Source: Actinomycetospora corticicola (GTDB lineage Bacteria > Actinomycetota > Actinomycetes > Mycobacteriales > Pseudonocardiaceae). From it: a stretch of DNA of 64,000 bases. Positions within the stretch are counted from its first letter, which is position 1; the number at the start of each line of letters is the position of its first letter. The notes beneath the pieces were generated by a model. The model was not told the origin of the DNA. It was given only the letters and a program-made list of their open reading frames with translations, and did no database searches. Shown one piece after another: positions 16,367 to 25,651 of this stretch. Both the position numbers and the translations under genes were made by a program. The stretch lies in contig NZ_JACCBN010000001.1 of assembly GCF_013409505.1 (NCBI RefSeq), positions 2,356,001 through 2,420,000 on the forward strand, read 5' to 3'.

Positions 16367-17398
16367 TCAGACCTGCTTGCCGGTCGTGTCCGCGCGGGAC
16401 TTCGACGGCTGCACCCGCTTCGGCTCGCCGGGCATCTTGGGGTACTCCGGCGGGTATGGCTGGTCGCCGAGGCCGTGGTCGCGCTGGTCGCGCTCGACCC
16501 ACTCCAGCACCGTCTCGAGGCCGGCCGGGTCGTCGTGCAGCCCCGCGTGCGCGTCGCCGCGCTCGGCGTGGAGACCCGGCACGGTGAGCACGGTGAAGTC
16601 GTCCGGCTCGACGTCGGGGAGGTCGGCCCAGGTCAGGGGGAAGGAGACGGTCGCCCGCGGCGTCCCGCGCACCGACCAGGCGGACGCGATGGTCCGGTCC
16701 CGGGCGGCCTGGTTGTAGTCCAGGAAGACGCGCTCGCCGCGCTCCTCCTTCCACCAGTCGACGGTCGCCGCGTCGGGCAGTCGCCGGCAGACCTCGCGGC
16801 CGATCGCGATGACGCACCGGCGGACCGCGACGAAGTCCCACTCGGCCCGGATCGGGACCGTCACGTGGATCCCGCGCCCGCCGGAGGTCTTCGGCCAGCC
16901 GACGAGCCCGGCGTCGGCGAGCACCTCGCGCAGGGTCGCGGCGACGACGGCCGCGTCGGCGAAGTCGGTGCCCGGCTGCGGGTCGAGGTCGATGCGCAGC
17001 TCGTCGGGCGCGTCGACCTGCGGCCGGCGCACCGGCCACGGGTGGAAGTCGAACGTGCCGAGGTTGGCCGCCCACGCGAGGACCGCGGGCTCGGTCGGGC
17101 ACAGGACGTCGGCGCCGCGCCCGGAGGGGAAGCGCACCTGCACCGTCTCGACGTAGTCGGGCGCGCCCTTGGCGAGACGCTTCTGGTAGAAGAACTCGCC
17201 GGTCACGCCGTCGACGAACCGCTTGAGGTGGGTCGGCCGGTCGCGCAGCACCCCGAGCAGCGGCTCCGCGACGCCGACGTAGTACTCCACCACCTGGCGC
17301 TTCGTGATCCCCGGCTCCGGGAAGTAGATCTTGTCGGGGTTGGACACACGGACCTCGCGTCCGGAGACCTCGATTTCCACCGCCGCCGACCGCGCCAC
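16367..17398 (-). CDS. LigD-type non-homologous end-joining polymerase/primase domain
   Basis: 343-residue stand-alone archaeo-eukaryotic primase-type polymerase domain as in LigD. Family motifs: SNPDKIYFPEPGITK at the N-terminus, metal-binding RIDLDPQPGTDF (the two catalytic Asp), SGGRGIHVTVPI and the downstream Asp/Pro segment VRGTPRATVSFPLTW. It adds ribo- or deoxynucleotides during break repair; no Ku or ligase domain is adjacent, so partners lie elsewhere. The GTG at 17398 (MARSAAVEIEV) fits the family N-terminus and lies 8 nt after a TAACCT box. It is divergent from a small membrane-protein gene with only 24 bp between starts. Confidence 0.88.
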   Translation of the reverse strand: MARSAAVEIEVSGREVRVSNPDKIYFPEPGITKRQVVEYYVGVAEPLLGVLRDRPTHLKRFVDGVTGEFFYQKRLAKGAPDYVETVQVRFPSGRGADVLCPTEPAVLAWAANLGTFDFHPWPVRRPQVDAPDELRIDLDPQPGTDFADAAVVAATLREVLADAGLVGWPKTSGGRGIHVTVPIRAEWDFVAVRRCVIAIGREVCRRLPDAATVDWWKEERGERVFLDYNQAARDRTIASAWSVRGTPRATVSFPLTWADLPDVEPDDFTVLTVPGLHAERGDAHAGLHDDPAGLETVLEWVERDQRDHGLGDQPYPPEYPKMPGEPKRVQPSKSRADTTGKQV

Positions 17399-17406
17399 GG
17401 CTGCGG

Positions 17407-17416
17407 AGGTTACCGT
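17407..17416. promoter_or_regulatory. Overlapping divergent leaderless -10 boxes
   Basis: TAACCT on the minus strand (17412-17407) is 8 nt from GTG 17398, and TACCGT on the plus strand (17411-17416) is 6 nt from ATG 17423. The two -10 hexamers share two base pairs, so the two promoters should exclude each other. Confidence 0.5.
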
Positions 17417-17422
17417 GAGGCC

Positions 17423-17722
17423 ATGACCTGGGCTGCTCGTCCGGATCCGGCGCGCCGGTTCCACGACGACCTCGTCGGCCTCGACCCCGAGGACCCGGAG
17501 GCGCGCGCCTTCGCCGAGCACCTCGACCGCATGGAACGCGTGCGGCCGATGTTCACCGTCGAGGGCGAGCTGAACGGCGTGCGGGACTTCGCCGAGTCGG
17601 CCAACCGCATCGGCGGCCTGCAGCGGTGGGCGGCATGGCTGCTCGTGGTCCTCGTCCTGCTCGGGGCGGGCTACGTGATCTACGGGGTGCTGGAGTTCGT
17701 GATGGCCTCCTACCTGTCCTGA
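17423..17722 (+). CDS. Small single-pass membrane protein, unknown function
   Basis: 99 residues: an acidic, soluble N-terminal part (about 1-65, with DPEDPEARAFAEHLDRMERV suggesting a short helix) and one clear transmembrane helix (about 68-92, WAAWLLVVLVLLGAGYVIYGVL). The N-terminus is likely cytoplasmic. I do not recognise a family. Start ATG 17423 sits 6 nt from a TACCGT box, so it is probably translated from a leaderless message. Divergent from the LigD-type polymerase gene and upstream of msrB, which has its own promoter. Confidence 0.7.
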   Translation: MTWAARPDPARRFHDDLVGLDPEDPEARAFAEHLDRMERVRPMFTVEGELNGVRDFAESANRIGGLQRWAAWLLVVLVLLGAGYVIYGVLEFVMASYLS

Positions 17723-17729
17723 GCCGTAT

Positions 17730-17735
17730 TAGCCT
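17730..17735 (+). promoter_or_regulatory. Leaderless -10 box for msrB
   Basis: TAGCCT ends 6 nt before ATG 17742; no ribosome binding site lies between the upstream stop and this start. Confidence 0.5.
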
Positions 17736-17741
17736 GGACGC

Positions 17742-18161
17742 ATGAGCAGTGCGATCGGCAAGCCGAAGGTCGAGAAGTCCGACGCCGAGTGGCGGGAGCA
17801 GCTCTCGCCCGAGGAGTACCAGGTGCTGCGCCGGGCGGGCACCGAACGTCCCTTCACCGGGGAGTACGACGAGGTCTTCACCGAGGGCGTCTACCACTGC
17901 CGGGCGTGCGACGCGGAGCTCTTCCGCTCGGACACGAAGTTCGCGAGCCACTGCGGGTGGCCGTCGTTCTACGCCCCCTCCGCGGACGACAACGTGATCC
18001 TGCGCGAGGACAACGCCATGGGGATGCGGCGGGTCGAGGTGCTGTGCGGCACCTGCCACTCGCACCTCGGCCACGTCTTCCACGGCGAGGGCTACGGGAC
18101 CCCCACCGACGACCGCTACTGCATGAACTCGGTCTCGCTCCGGCTCGAGCCGAAGGCCTGA
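17742..18161 (+). CDS. msrB: Peptide-methionine (R)-S-oxide reductase
   Basis: 139 residues of full MsrB length. Zinc-binding Cys pairs CRAC and CGTC, the substrate-pocket motif HCGWPSF, HLGHVF, and the catalytic Cys in RYCMNS are all present. It repairs methionine-R-sulfoxide using thioredoxin in the cytoplasm. The gene keeps the relative position it has in mycobacteria, upstream of the haem genes on the opposite strand. It is followed by a copy of the dispersed CCCGACGACGGG motif at 18176 in the 34-bp gap to the convergent DUF2252 gene. Confidence 0.95.
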   Translation: MSSAIGKPKVEKSDAEWREQLSPEEYQVLRRAGTERPFTGEYDEVFTEGVYHCRACDAELFRSDTKFASHCGWPSFYAPSADDNVILREDNAMGMRRVEVLCGTCHSHLGHVFHGEGYGTPTDDRYCMNSVSLRLEPKA

Positions 18162-18195
18162 TCCCGAGCACTCATCCCGACGACGGGTCCCGGCG

Positions 18196-19587
18196 TCAGG
18201 CGGTGCCGCTGACGCCGGGGATGCGGTCGGACCGGAACGCCTCGACGAACCGACGGTGGTCGTCGCGCACCACCCGCGCGTAGGCGTGCGCGAACCCGAC
18301 CAGGTCGGCGACGAACTCGTCCTCACGGCCCGACACGACCTCCAGCACCGCGTCCTCCACCTGGAAGCCGACGAGATCGGCGTCCTCGGCGTCGCGGTCG
18401 GCCACCGCGTGCGCGCGGGCGGTGGCGTGCCCGAGGTAGCGGAGCACGGCGTCGACGTCGGCGGGCTCGGTGACGTCGTCCCAGTCCAGGTCGGCCTCGT
18501 ACGGGGAGAGCTCGGAGACGACGTAGCCGACCCCGCGCAGCTCGGTCCAGCCGAGCAGCCGGTCCGCGTGGGCCTGCAGGGCCCGCTGCGACAGGGCGGT
18601 GCGCTGGCCGTGGTGGACGAAGGCCGACGCGACCCGCTCGTCGGTGACCACGCGACTCGGTGCCGCCACCACGGCCTGCTTCATGCTGATGACGACGTCG
18701 TTGTCGAGCGCCTCGTTGAAGCCCTCGATCAGCACGTTGTAGGCGGGCAGGCCGGCGCTGCCGATCCCGAAGCCGCTGCGGCCGACCACGTCGACGACCT
18801 CGTAGGCGACGTCGGGCAGGCGCTTGTCGGCCGGGATCGTGTCCAGGTAGCGGCCGAACGCCTCGACCACCTCCGCGCGCTCGGCGTCGTCGAGCCGCCG
18901 GACGCCCGGGCCGGACCGGAAGACGCGGTCGTCGCCCTCGATCTCGGTGATCCGGGCGAGGAGCGCCTCCCGGCTCGACTCCCGGGATCGCTGCAGGGCC
19001 GCCCGGACCGCACCGTCGGTGCCGGAGCGGCGTAGGGCGTGGTCCAGCTCGCCCGCGTTGCCGTGGAAGGAGCGCAGGGCCGCGAGGTAGGCACGCACGT
19101 ACGTCGTGACGAGCGCCGACACCGTCTCGTCGGAGAACGCCTTCGACCACCCCAGCAGCGCCACGCTCGCCACGAGCCGGCGCAGATCCCAGGTGAAGGC
19201 CCCGAGGTAGGCCTCGTCGAAGTCGTTCAGGGCGAAGACGAGCGCGCCGTCGCCGTCCATGTAGGTGCCGAAGTTCTCGGCGTGCAGGTCGCCCTGGATC
19301 CACACCCGCGACGTCCGCTCGTCGGCCCACGGGTCGTCCAGCCGCACCACGTCGGCGTAGAACAGGCACGCGCTGCCGCGGTAGAAGGCGAACGGGTCGC
19401 CCGCCATCTTCCGGAACTTGCTGCGGAACGCGGCGGGGCTCGCCGTCATGAGGTCGGCGAAGGCGTCGGTGAGGGTGTCGACGATGAACCCGGTGCGGGC
19501 CTCGTCGTCGTCGATGGCGAGGGCGGACAGGTCGGCCTGCGCGGTCTCGGCGGGCCCGGTCTCGACGTGCTGGGTCACGGGCGCCAT
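18196..19587 (-). CDS. DUF2252 protein (kinase-like fold)
   Basis: 463-residue DUF2252 protein. The segment VWIQGDLHAENFGTY and the following ALNDFDEAYLGAF resemble the HxD and D-F-D metal/catalytic motifs of aminoglycoside-phosphotransferase-type kinases, and the N-terminal FRSKFRKMAGDPFAFYRGSA block is characteristic of the family. Substrate is unknown. ATG 19587 follows a weak ACAGG. The next gene upstream on this strand is the SDR, 32 bp away, so the two may share a transcript with the haem genes. Confidence 0.88.
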   Translation of the reverse strand: MAPVTQHVETGPAETAQADLSALAIDDDEARTGFIVDTLTDAFADLMTASPAAFRSKFRKMAGDPFAFYRGSACLFYADVVRLDDPWADERTSRVWIQGDLHAENFGTYMDGDGALVFALNDFDEAYLGAFTWDLRRLVASVALLGWSKAFSDETVSALVTTYVRAYLAALRSFHGNAGELDHALRRSGTDGAVRAALQRSRESSREALLARITEIEGDDRVFRSGPGVRRLDDAERAEVVEAFGRYLDTIPADKRLPDVAYEVVDVVGRSGFGIGSAGLPAYNVLIEGFNEALDNDVVISMKQAVVAAPSRVVTDERVASAFVHHGQRTALSQRALQAHADRLLGWTELRGVGYVVSELSPYEADLDWDDVTEPADVDAVLRYLGHATARAHAVADRDAEDADLVGFQVEDAVLEVVSGREDEFVADLVGFAHAYARVVRDDHRRFVEAFRSDRIPGVSGTA

Positions 19588-19619
19588 CCTGTCGCGCCCG
19601 ATCCGCCCCGGGAACTCCC

Positions 19620-20360
19620 CTACTGTCCGCCGGAGATGCGCAGCGTCTGGCCGGTCATCCAGCCGCTCTCGGGCGAGGCGAGGAAGCGCACCAGCGGCGT
19701 GATGTCCTCCGGCTCGCCGTAGCGACCCATCGGCCACGCGATCGGCGCGAGGTCGTTGTCGTAGTGCTTGCCGTTCTCGGCCGACATGTCGCTCGTGGTC
19801 CCGCCGGGCGCGATCGCGTTGATCGTGATGCCGCGCGGGACGAGGTCGAGCGCGAGGACCTTCACCATCGCCTCGACCGCGGCCTTCGACCCGGCGTAGA
19901 GCGCGTGGCCGGGGACCGGGGTGGAGGCGGCGATCGAGGAGGTGCACACGATGCGCCCGCCCGAGCCCATGTGCGCCGCGGCGGCCTGGACGGCGAGGAG
20001 CTGCCCGCGGGTGTTCACGGCGAAGACGTGGTCGAACTCCTCGGCCGTGATCGTGCCGAGCGCCCCGAAGTGCTCGATGCCCGCGTTCGACACCAGCACG
20101 TCGATGCCACCGAGCAGTTCGGCGGCCCGGTCCATGAGGGCGGTGACCGCCGCCGGGTCGGCCATGTCGGCCGCCACGGCGTGGGCCTCGCCGCCGGCGT
20201 CGGTGATCTCCGCGACGACGGCGTCGGCCGCGTCCGCGCTGCGGCCGTAGCCCACGACCACGCGGGCGCCCTCGGCGGCCAGGGCGAGCGCCTCGGCCCG
20301 CCCGATCCCGCGGCTGGCGCCGGTGACGACGACGCGGGTGCCCGCGACGACGCCCGTCAC
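19620..20360 (-). CDS. Short-chain dehydrogenase/reductase
   Basis: 246-residue classical SDR. Cofactor motif TGASRGIG (about 14-21), structural NAG (about 92-94), catalytic Ser in CTSSIAAS, and YAGSK with the catalytic Tyr and Lys are intact; [21 protein letters not shown] and the C-terminal [13 protein letters not shown] are typical of NADP-type fungal-naphthol-reductase-like members. Substrate cannot be predicted. Its ATG overlaps the hemQ stop as ATGA, so it is translationally coupled to the haem operon. Confidence 0.9.
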   Translation of the reverse strand: MTGVVAGTRVVVTGASRGIGRAEALALAAEGARVVVGYGRSADAADAVVAEITDAGGEAHAVAADMADPAAVTALMDRAAELLGGIDVLVSNAGIEHFGALGTITAEEFDHVFAVNTRGQLLAVQAAAAHMGSGGRIVCTSSIAASTPVPGHALYAGSKAAVEAMVKVLALDLVPRGITINAIAPGGTTSDMSAENGKHYDNDLAPIAWPMGRYGEPEDITPLVRFLASPESGWMTGQTLRISGGQ

Positions 20361-21055
20361 GACAGCGCGAGCAGGGCGCCGGGCTCGACCCGCGGGCCGG
20401 TGAAGAACGGCGTCTCCTCGCGCACGTGGCGGCGGGCCTCGGTGGCGCGCAGGTCACGCATCAGGTCGACGATGCGGTCGAGCTCGTCGGCCTCGAAGGC
20501 GAGGATCCACTCGTAGTCGCCCAGCGCGAACGCGGGCACGGTGTTGGCGCGGACGTCGGCGTAACCCCGGGCGGCCTTGCCGTGGTCGGCCAGCATCTGG
20601 CGCCGCTCCGGGTCGGGCAGCAGGTACCAGTCCAACGAGCGCACGAAGGGGTAGAGGCAGAGGTAGCCCTTCGGCTCCTCCCCCGCGATGAACGCCGGGA
20701 CGTGGCTCTTGTTGAACTCCGCCGGGCGGTGCAGCGCGGTGTTCGACCAGACCGGCTCGGACGCCCGCCCGAGGGCCGTGCGGCGCAGCGCGGTGTAGGT
20801 CGCCTGGAGCGCCTCGACGTCCTTCGCGTGTGTCCAGACCATCCAGTCGGCGTCGGCGCGCATGCCCGCGAGGTCGTACACCCCGCGCACGACGACGTCC
20901 TTGGACTCCTGCTCGTCGATCACGGCGGCGAACTCCTCGGCGGCGGTGCGCCGGTCCTCGCCCAGCTTCGCCTGGTCGGTGCGGAACACCGACCACATGG
21001 CGTAGCGGATCGTCGAGTTCAGCTCGTCGTAGTTCAGCCTGGCCACGCCCTCCAT
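20357..21055 (-). CDS. hemQ: Coproheme decarboxylase HemQ (chlorite-dismutase family)
   Basis: 232 residues. It converts coproheme to protoheme in the coproporphyrin-dependent haem pathway of Gram-positive bacteria. Family features: [11 protein letters not shown] at the N-terminus, [22 protein letters not shown], and [20 protein letters not shown]. The catalytic Tyr in YPFVRS is present, and a His of the NKSH region is the likely haem ligand. Located directly after hemY and hemE in the expected order. Confidence 0.93.
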   Translation of the reverse strand: MEGVARLNYDELNSTIRYAMWSVFRTDQAKLGEDRRTAAEEFAAVIDEQESKDVVVRGVYDLAGMRADADWMVWTHAKDVEALQATYTALRRTALGRASEPVWSNTALHRPAEFNKSHVPAFIAGEEPKGYLCLYPFVRSLDWYLLPDPERRQMLADHGKAARGYADVRANTVPAFALGDYEWILAFEADELDRIVDLMRDLRATEARRHVREETPFFTGPRVEPGALLALS

Positions 21056-21092
21056 CGTGCCACGCGGCCGTGAGGGGAGGATCCCAGCGCTC

Positions 21093-22532
21093 CTACGGCG
21101 CGAGGGTTCCCCTCACGTGAGAGGTGACGTGGTCGGCGATCCGGGCGGCCGCGGCATCGCCGGTCGCGAGGCAGGCCGGCACGCCGACCCCGTGCAGTGC
21201 CGCACCCGCCACGGCGAGCCCGTCGGGCAGCGCCGACTCCAGGCGCGCGACCGTCCCGCCGTGCCCGACGCCGTACTGCGGCAGCCCCCCGCCCCAGCGC
21301 GCCACCACGGTCTCGAGGGGCTCCGCATGCAGGTCCAACAGTACGGCGAGGTCGGCCCGGGCGGCGGTGACGAGCTCGTCGTCGTCGCGCTGCAGCGTCT
21401 CGTTCTCCCCGAAGCGCCCGATCGAGGCCCGCACCACGACCGCGTCCTCCCCCACGAGGTGCGGCCACTTCACCGACGAGACGGTGACGGCCTTGATCGT
21501 CCACGGCGTCCCGTCCGGCCGCCGCTCCCCCGAGCCGATCAGCACCCCGGAGCGGGCGCCGAGGTCGGTGTCGGGCGGCAGGGCCAGCGCGACGACGGCG
21601 GAGGACGCGAGCTCGATGCCCGCCGCGGCCGAGGCCGCCACGGGGGCGACGTCGGCCAGCAGGCGCCGCAGGGCCGGGGCGGGCACCGCGAGCACCACGG
21701 CGTCCGCGTCGAGGACCTCGGTCCCGGCCGGTCCGGCGGCGACCACCCGCCACCCCGTCCCGTGCCGCTCCAGGGACGTCACCGTCCGGGCGAGCCGGAC
21801 GTCGGCCCGCGCCGCGACGGCCAGTGCGGGCGGGAGGTCGGCGAGCGAGGTGCGGAGCGTCCCGAACACCGGGCCGGGGAGGGTGGTGCCGGCCGGGAGC
21901 GCGGCCCGCGCGGCGGCCACGAGCGACGACGGGTCCCGGTCGAGGGCGGCGGCCAGCGCCGGCACCGTCGCGCGGATCCCGAGGGCGTCCGCGCGCCCCG
22001 AGTACACGCCGCCGAGCAGCGGGTCGACGAGCCGGTCGGCGACCTCGTCCCCGAGCCGGGCCCGGACCAGGCCGCCGACGCTGTCGTCCCCGGTCCACGT
22101 CACCGGACCGAGCTCGTCGTCGGCCGTCAGCGCCGCCCGTCCGGCGTCGGACAGCAGGCTCCCGACGGCGGGTGGGTCGGCCGGGACCCCCATCACGGTG
22201 CGCTTCGGCATCGCGTGCGTGGCGCCCCCGGCGCGGATCCCGGACGACGCCGCGGACGGGTGGACGAGGTCGTCGGCCAGCCCGAGCTCGACGAGCCGGT
22301 CGGAGGCCTCCGGACGGCGGGCGAGGAACGCCTCCGCCCCGACGTCCACCCGCAGCCCGCCGAGCTCGACCGCCGCGAGCTTGCCGCCGAGCACCCGGGT
22401 GGACTCGAGGACGACGATCTCCGCGGCGTCGCCGAGGGTCGTGCGGAGCCGGTGCGCGGCCGCGAGACCGCTCACCCCGCCGCCGACCACGACGACGCGG
22501 GGCGGGGACCCGCCGTCGGGAAGGCCGGTCAC
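21093..22532 (-). CDS. hemY: Coproporphyrinogen/protoporphyrinogen oxidase
   Basis: 479-residue FAD-dependent oxidase (HemY/CgoX type). The N-terminal dinucleotide motif [17 protein letters not shown] and downstream [12 protein letters not shown] bind FAD; the C-terminal [18 protein letters not shown] closes the FAD site. It oxidises coproporphyrinogen III to coproporphyrin III in the HemQ-dependent pathway. GTG 22532 overlaps the hemE stop as GTGA, which fixes the start. The first codons carry a copy of the dispersed 12-bp motif (22509-22520), giving LPDGG. Confidence 0.93.
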   Translation of the reverse strand: MTGLPDGGSPPRVVVVGGGVSGLAAAHRLRTTLGDAAEIVVLESTRVLGGKLAAVELGGLRVDVGAEAFLARRPEASDRLVELGLADDLVHPSAASSGIRAGGATHAMPKRTVMGVPADPPAVGSLLSDAGRAALTADDELGPVTWTGDDSVGGLVRARLGDEVADRLVDPLLGGVYSGRADALGIRATVPALAAALDRDPSSLVAAARAALPAGTTLPGPVFGTLRTSLADLPPALAVAARADVRLARTVTSLERHGTGWRVVAAGPAGTEVLDADAVVLAVPAPALRRLLADVAPVAASAAAGIELASSAVVALALPPDTDLGARSGVLIGSGERRPDGTPWTIKAVTVSSVKWPHLVGEDAVVVRASIGRFGENETLQRDDDELVTAARADLAVLLDLHAEPLETVVARWGGGLPQYGVGHGGTVARLESALPDGLAVAGAALHGVGVPACLATGDAAAARIADHVTSHVRGTLAP

Positions 22533-23632
22533 GCCCGGACGGGCAGGGAGTGCACGGTCTCGACGACGCGCAGCAGCGCGTCCGGGTCGGTCTCCGGCAG
22601 CACCCCGTGGCCGAGGTTGAACACGTGGGCCGGGGCGGCGTGGCCCTCGGCGACGATGCGCCGCACCTCGGACTCGACGACGGCGGGGCCCGCGAAGAGC
22701 ACCGCCGGATCGAGGTTGCCCTGCAGGACCTTGCCGGGCGCCCGGCGGGCGGCGACGTCGAGCGGGATGCGCCAGTCGACGCCGACGACGTCCGCGCCGG
22801 CCTCGCCCATCGCGCCGAGCAGCTCCCCGGTGCCGACGCCGAAGTGCGTGCGCGGGATCCCGGCGTCGGCCAGGCCCTCGAGGACCTTCGTCGAGTGCGG
22901 GAGCACGAGGGCGCGGTAGTCGCGCTCGGACAGCGCGCCGGCCCACGAGTCGAACAGCTGGACCGCGTCCACCCCGGCCTCGATCTGCACACGCAGGAAG
23001 GTCAGCGTGAGGTCGGCGAGGTGGTCGAGCAGCGCGTGCCACGTGGCGGGCTCGGCGTGCATCAGCGCCTTGGTGCGCTCGTGGTTGCGGCTCGGGCCGC
23101 CCTCGACGAGGTAGGAGGCGAGCGTGAAGGGCGCACCCGCGAAGCCGATCAGCGGCGTCTCGCCCAGCTCGCCGATGAGCAGGCGGACCGCCTCCGCGAC
23201 CGGGGCGGCCTGCGCCGGGTCGAGCCGGCGCAGCCGCGCGACGTCCGCGGCGGTGCGCACCGGCGACTCGATCACCGGACCGGTGCCGGCGACGATGTCG
23301 ACCCCGATGCCCGCGACCTTGAGCGGCACCACGATGTCGGAGAAGAGGATCGCCGCGTCCACGCCGTAGCGGCGGACGGGCTGCAGCGTGATCTCGCAGG
23401 CGAGGTCGGGCGTCAGGCAGGACTCGAGCATCCCGGTGCCCTGCCGGGCGCGCCGGTACTCCGGCAGCGAGCGGCCCGCCTGGCGCTGGAACCACACCGG
23501 CAGGTGCTCGGGCGTCCCGCCCCGCGCCGCCGTCAGGAAGGCCGATCCGGGCAGGGCGCGCCTGCGTTCGCTCGGACCCGCCGGGGCGAGCGGAGCGACG
23601 GGGTGGGGATCGGGCTGCGTCGGCGCGCTCAT
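22529..23632 (-). CDS. hemE: Uroporphyrinogen decarboxylase
   Basis: 367 residues. Decarboxylates uroporphyrinogen III to coproporphyrinogen III. Family hallmarks [16 protein letters not shown] near the N-terminus and [18 protein letters not shown] in the middle are present, with the catalytic Asp region [15 protein letters not shown] 23632 is preferred: it precedes the family start by about 30 residues, while the upstream frame is antisense to DUF3000. First gene of the hemE-hemY-hemQ-SDR operon; divergent from DUF3000. Confidence 0.95.
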   Translation of the reverse strand: MSAPTQPDPHPVAPLAPAGPSERRRALPGSAFLTAARGGTPEHLPVWFQRQAGRSLPEYRRARQGTGMLESCLTPDLACEITLQPVRRYGVDAAILFSDIVVPLKVAGIGVDIVAGTGPVIESPVRTAADVARLRRLDPAQAAPVAEAVRLLIGELGETPLIGFAGAPFTLASYLVEGGPSRNHERTKALMHAEPATWHALLDHLADLTLTFLRVQIEAGVDAVQLFDSWAGALSERDYRALVLPHSTKVLEGLADAGIPRTHFGVGTGELLGAMGEAGADVVGVDWRIPLDVAARRAPGKVLQGNLDPAVLFAGPAVVESEVRRIVAEGHAAPAHVFNLGHGVLPETDPDALLRVVETVHSLPVRA

Positions 23633-23733
23633 GGTGGTCCCAGTCTGCCAGCCCGCGACCGCACCCCGCCGGGCCGCCCGATCGGCGTGGCGCCGCCCGG
23701 CGCGTCGGTCTCCCGCGCACGGCGCGGGCGACC

Positions 23734-23739
23734 TACGCT
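23734..23739 (+). promoter_or_regulatory. Leaderless -10 box for DUF3000 gene
   Basis: TACGCT ends 7 nt before GTG 23747; no Shine-Dalgarno sequence in between. Confidence 0.5.
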
Positions 23740-23746
23740 CCGGCGG

Positions 23747-24373
23747 GTGAGTGCACCCGCGACCGCCCCCGAGACGTTCCGCCGGGCCGTGGAGTCGCTG
23801 GCCGCCCTGCGCCCCCGCCCCGAGATCGAGCTGGCCGAGATGCGCCCGCCGCAGCGCCTGGCGCCCTGGTCGGCCGCCTGGAGCGCCGAGGTGGTCTCCG
23901 CGGCACCGGCGGGCGAGCCGGAGCCGGACGTGCTCGTCACCGGACGCCTCGTCCTGCTGCACGACCCGGAGGGCCAGGAGGCCTGGGACGGCACCCTGCG
24001 GCTCGTGACCTTCGTGCGCGCCGAGCTCGATCCCGAGCACGCGAACGACCCGATGCTGCCCGAGGTGGCGTGGTCGTGGCTCACGGGCGCGCTCGAGGAG
24101 TCCGGGGCGCACGCGACGGCGGTCGGCGGCACCGTCACCCAGACCTCGTCGGTGCGCTTCGGCGACATCTCCGGGCCCGCCCAGGTGTGCGACCTCGAGC
24201 TGCGCGCCTCCTGGACGCCCGTACTCCCCGACGGGACCGACACCGGCACCGACACCGGGGTCGACGCCGCCGACCTGACCGAGCACGGCACGGCCTTCAC
24301 GACGGTCCTCGCGACGGCGGCCGGGCTGCCGCCGGTCGGCGTCGCGACCCTCGGCGCCCGCCGGCTCGGCTGA
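23747..24373 (+). CDS. DUF3000 family protein
   Basis: 208-residue actinobacterial DUF3000 protein of unknown function. Recognised from the N-terminal [34 protein letters not shown] and the central [15 protein letters not shown] and [15 protein letters not shown]. No membrane segment. In mycobacteria as I recall it lies between the haem genes and rnd, as here. A short Asp/Thr/Gly repeat ([12 protein letters not shown]) occurs near the C-terminus. Confidence 0.88.
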   Translation: MSAPATAPETFRRAVESLAALRPRPEIELAEMRPPQRLAPWSAAWSAEVVSAAPAGEPEPDVLVTGRLVLLHDPEGQEAWDGTLRLVTFVRAELDPEHANDPMLPEVAWSWLTGALEESGAHATAVGGTVTQTSSVRFGDISGPAQVCDLELRASWTPVLPDGTDTGTDTGVDAADLTEHGTAFTTVLATAAGLPPVGVATLGARRLG

Positions 24374-24524
24374 GCCCGCCCGGGCGCGGCCCGGGAACCG
24401 TGTGCGATCGAGACGACGACGGTTCTCGCGTCTCAACTCGGGACCCACGGCAGTTCACCATTCAGCGAACTCTCAGCAGTTTCCCGGTACCACTGGTGCC
24501 GTTTCCGGCCTTTCCGCAGGTCGC

Positions 24525-24577
24525 CCGCCCGCCGCGGGCGTTGCGGAGGGCGGGTGAACGCCCGACGGCGGGCGGGT
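24525..24577 (+). terminator. 19-bp GC-rich hairpin after DUF3000
   Basis: Arm 24525-24543 pairs with 24558-24577 over 19 bp with one bulged A, leaving a 14-nt loop. It lies about 150 bp past the DUF3000 stop. Its right arm contains the dispersed motif CCCGACGGCGGG. It may be a terminator or part of a structured leader. Confidence 0.5.
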
Positions 24578-24702
24578 CACGAACCGGACTCCGAACGCTG
24601 CCGCCGTGTTGCGTCCGTTACCAGGATGAGATTGGACCGATGAGCGCAACGGCGCTGCGCCGGTCGGAGCCTTCAGCAACGGACAGTCACATCGATCACA
24701 CA

Positions 24703-24755
24703 GAGTGTCACCAGTAGCACACGGAGAGTGCGACACTCACACCGTGGAGTGACCG
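24703..24755. promoter_or_regulatory. Repeated GAGTG half-sites, possible operator
   Basis: Half-sites occur as GAGTG at about 24703, the dyad GAGTGCGACACTC at 24726-24738, and GAGTGACC at about 24747. Spacing of roughly two helical turns between elements suggests cooperative binding by an unknown regulator. Confidence 0.4.
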
Positions 24756-24934
24756 AGAAGCCGTATCGGGCGAAACTCCACCGAGCGAAGTTGGCCCTAA
24801 TGCTCTCGTTAACTCGCCAGGGGGGATATGTTCTCTCGCGGCGCACTTCCTCGGCCGTTCGGCGGCGCGGTCGGACACCGAGGAGCCCGGTGCGTCCGTC
24901 GGGGGGCAAGACCGACTTCAGGGAGGTAGTTGAC

Positions 24935-25651
24935 GTGGCTACCGTTGGCCCAGGTATGGCACTTCGCGGCGTCGCGAGTGGCCTGCTGCCACCGGCCATG
25001 GTCCCGCATCCGCGGGAAGAGATGTTCTCGGTGCTGGTGGTCGACGACCACCCGCTGTTGCGCGAGGCGATCGCGCAACGACTGACCTCGATGGGCGCGG
25101 GCACCGTCCACGAGGCCGCCTCGATCTCCGAGGCGCGCACCAGGGCACTCGCTTCCGGGCCGTGCGATCTCGCGATCCTCGACCTCGGACTCCCGGACGG
25201 GTCCGGACTGGACCTGATCGCGGAGCTGCGGGCACAGGGCTGGAACCGGATCGTGGTGCTGGCCGCCTCGGACGACCCGTCCGCGGTGCGGGCGGCGTTC
25301 CAGGCCGGGGCGCAGGCGTATCTGCTCAAGTCCGCCTCGCCGGGCATCGTGACCGACGGCGTCCGACGCGTGCTGGAGGGCGGCCTCTACGCCGACCCCT
25401 CGGTCGCGCCGCTGCTGGCGGCGGGCACCCGGGTGCCGGCCACCGACAACACCCCACGGGAGCTCTCGGCCCGTGAGGTCGAGGTGCTGCAGCTCGTGGC
25501 GGACGGGCGCTCGAACAAGGAGATCGGCGAGGCGTTGAGTCTCTCGGCCCTCACGGTCAAGAGCCACCTCTCGCGGATCGGCCGCAAGCTCGGCACGGGC
25601 GACCGCGCCCAGATGGTCGCGCTGGCCATGCGGGCCGGCGTCATCCGCTGA
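24935..25651 (+). CDS. LuxR/NarL-family response regulator
   Basis: 238 residues. A ~30-residue N-terminal extension (MALRGVASGLLPPAMVPHPREEM) precedes a receiver domain with the acidic pair in VVDDHPLLRE, phospho-acceptor Asp in LAILDLGLPDGSG and Lys in YLLKSA. A C-terminal LuxR HTH follows (LSAREVEVLQLVADGRSNKEIGEALSLS). The start GTG 24935 is set by GGGAGG 8 nt upstream; the alternative at 24728 is in low-GC regulatory DNA. The protein is very similar to one I remember as conserved across Pseudonocardiales. No kinase is adjacent. Its stop forms CTGA with the rnd start. Confidence 0.88.
   Translation: MATVGPGMALRGVASGLLPPAMVPHPREEMFSVLVVDDHPLLREAIAQRLTSMGAGTVHEAASISEARTRALASGPCDLAILDLGLPDGSGLDLIAELRAQGWNRIVVLAASDDPSAVRAAFQAGAQAYLLKSASPGIVTDGVRRVLEGGLYADPSVAPLLAAGTRVPATDNTPRELSAREVEVLQLVADGRSNKEIGEALSLSALTVKSHLSRIGRKLGTGDRAQMVALAMRAGVIR

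Larger units (their letters stand above)
24374..24934 (+). promoter_or_regulatory. 561-bp regulatory gap before the LuxR-type regulator
   Basis: No convincing gene. GC falls visibly between about 24440 and 24850 compared with the flanks. It contains a long hairpin (24525-24577), a near-perfect dyad CGGTACCA-c-TGGTGCCG at 24486-24502, and repeated GAGTG/CACTC half-sites at 24703-24755. A 25-codon frame from ATG 24641 lacks a good ribosome site and is not called. The length and dyads suggest multi-input control of the response regulator. Confidence 0.55.

Noticed and set aside
24641-24718. 25-codon frame in the regulatory gap
   Set aside because: No ribosome binding site or -10 spacing and no recognisable peptide; could only be an upstream frame if transcription is shown.
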